Source: Methylotenera sp.
GTDB taxonomy: Bacteria > Pseudomonadota > Gammaproteobacteria > Burkholderiales > Methylophilaceae
Length of the DNA: 64,000 nucleotides
Direction of reading: 5' to 3'
Assembly: GCF_029946165.1 (NCBI RefSeq)
Contig: NZ_JAQSDZ010000010.1
Coordinates: 62,001-126,000, forward strand
Positions 62,881 through 64,000 of this stretch are shown in pieces. The position numbers and the translations under genes are program-made. The notes below the pieces were generated by a model, which worked only from the letters and a program-made list of their open reading frames with translations, was not told where the DNA came from and did no database searches. Each line of letters opens with the position of its first letter. Position 1 is the first letter of the stretch.

Positions 62881-62910
62881 TTAAACTCAAGTTTACCTAA
62901 GCTTCATTTT
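62870..62910. terminator. Bidirectional terminator overlapping the pilR stop codon
   Basis: Arms ATGAAGCTTAG (62870-62880) and CTAAGCTTCAT (62897-62907), continued after one mismatch by TAAACT/AGTTTA with a 2-base loop, then TTTT. The first arm includes the last codons and TAG stop of pilR. It serves pilR and the convergent antiporter gene, whose stop is 25 bases further. Confidence 0.88.
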
Positions 62911-62934
62911 AATAAGCTGTTTATATTAATAACT

Positions 62935-63936
62935 TTAACTTAACACTAGCGCCAAATAAGTCACATACATCGCGCCATTCACTAGCAAATGCCAAACGCG
63001 AATACCGCCTTTTGCAACTAAGTAACGCAGCCAGATGGATGCCAGTAAAGTCATTGCAATACCTAACACAACCTCTTTACGCGGCTCCCAAGGTGTTAAC
63101 ATAATCCCTATCGCTGGTAATAATGTCCCTTGAAACACCATGGCGCCAGTAATATTGCCAAATGCCAAAGTGTCTTTGCCTTTGCGTATCCATAAAATAC
63201 TGTTCACTTTTTCAGGCAATTCAGTCGCAATCGGAATAATGAGTAAAGATAACAATAACGCCGAAATACCGAGGATTTGAGAGGCTGCTTCAACGCCATG
63301 AATAAAACCTTTAGCGCCGGCAATCAGCAAGCTCAGACCTAGTAACAACTGAATAATAATCACCACCATATTATTTGGCAAACCAGTTTTACATAGGAAC
63401 ATATCGCCGCCTGCTTCTGTGGCATGACCGTCTTGCACCAAAGCTTTTGATGCATTGATCGTCATCATCACGTAAACAACATAAATTAATACCATGCAAG
63501 CACCCAAGCCATAGCGAACCGTTGTTAATGTGTGCGGTACGTACATAGCCACTGCAGCAAAAGTAAAAGCCGCAATGAAATAATTAAGATCGCGGGTTAA
63601 CCCAGTACGCTCTGGTCTTAAATGCCCTTGCGTGCCACGACGCTTCCAAACAGAAATCGCCATGAGCGATATGGATAAAGTAGCTAACATTAAGGGCGCA
63701 CCTAAAATGGAGCCGACGCCAATTTCTTCATTGGTTGCCACGTTTTGAGTACCCGCTAATAAAGCCAGTAAAGGCACCATGGTTTCAGGCAAAGCTGTGC
63801 CTACCGCTGCAAATATAGAGCCTGTCACGCCTTCAGAAATACCAAGCTTTTCGCCTAAGTGTTCTAGTGCGTTGGTAAACACTTCTGCCGCGATTAAAAT
63901 CACGATCAACATGGCGAATAACTCTAAAAATATCAT
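62935..63936 (-). CDS. CaCA-family sodium/calcium exchanger-like membrane protein
   Basis: A cation/Ca2+ antiporter superfamily member, 333 residues with about ten membrane helices. Its two alpha repeats are visible: GSIFAAVGTALPETMVPLLAL near the N-terminus, and LLIIPIATELPEKVNSILW (about residues 235-253). The ion specificity cannot be read from the sequence. It is transcribed towards pilR and stands near the window's right edge; the 64 bases beyond show no further gene. Confidence 0.88.
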   Translation of the reverse strand: MIFLELFAMLIVILIAAEVFTNALEHLGEKLGISEGVTGSIFAAVGTALPETMVPLLALLAGTQNVATNEEIGVGSILGAPLMLATLSISLMAISVWKRRGTQGHLRPERTGLTRDLNYFIAAFTFAAVAMYVPHTLTTVRYGLGACMVLIYVVYVMMTINASKALVQDGHATEAGGDMFLCKTGLPNNMVVIIIQLLLGLSLLIAGAKGFIHGVEAASQILGISALLLSLLIIPIATELPEKVNSILWIRKGKDTLAFGNITGAMVFQGTLLPAIGIMLTPWEPRKEVVLGIAMTLLASIWLRYLVAKGGIRVWHLLVNGAMYVTYLALVLS

Positions 63937-64000
63937 CTGACGCTTCCCTAACTATTGCAAAATTGAAGTAAATTTTTGTTTATACCGTCATTTTATCGGA

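Overview
The window looks like a chromosomal core region of an AT-rich betaproteobacterium, most probably a methylotroph of the Methylophilaceae (Methylotenera/Methylophilus-like). Three things point there. The block order (rpoCB-rplLJAK-nusG-secE-tuf-tRNA; petABC-sspAB; tatABC-hinT-his-murA-bolA-mla) is the one known from betaproteobacteria. A 3-hexulose-6-phosphate synthase gene of the ribulose monophosphate formaldehyde pathway sits inside the histidine cluster. The proteins look consistently betaproteobacterial. The genus assignment is inference; no database was searched.

Layout. 1-11.2 kb (minus): start of rpoC, rpoB, rplL, rplJ with an L10-type leader, rplA, rplK, nusG, secE, tRNA-Trp, tuf and tRNAs Thr-Gly-Tyr-Thr. 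11.2-15 kb (minus): petABC (cytochrome bc1) with sspA and sspB. 15.1-17.2 kb: a Nif3-like protein and a divergent DegS/AlgW-type periplasmic protease. 17.2-34 kb (minus): tatCBA, hinT, hisE-I-F-A-H-B, hps, hisC-D-G, murA, monothiol glutaredoxin, ibaG/bolA, an ABC-2 exporter and mlaBCDEF. 34-41.5 kb: an orphan type IV prepilin with a sigma-54-like promoter, an orphan membrane histidine kinase, cytochrome c4, engB, trmB flanked by two REP-like palindromes, a MidA-type methyltransferase and a pteridine reductase. 41.5-46.2 kb: a two-gene defence-type cassette, a 1416-residue restriction-modification enzyme directly abutting a Doc-family toxin. 46.2-50 kb: ttcA and topA, with pbpG convergent to topA. 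51-57.5 kb: a solitary gcvH-like gene, a repeat-containing coiled-coil protein, holC and pepA, and divergent lptFG. 57.4-59.4 kb: RDD protein, DUF3106, DUF3619 and an ECF sigma factor. 59.5-64 kb: a small PP0621-type protein, pilS, pilR and a CaCA-family antiporter.

Most genes are housekeeping. The points that stand out are: HPS carrying a predicted C-terminal transmembrane helix and an Ala/Pro/Glu tail; the RM-Doc cassette without a visible antitoxin; a sigma-54-type promoter before the prepilin, whose likely activator pair PilS/PilR lies 25 kb away in the same window; and the unfamiliar three-repeat coiled-coil protein behind holC. No rRNA, insertion sequence, prophage or CRISPR array was seen.
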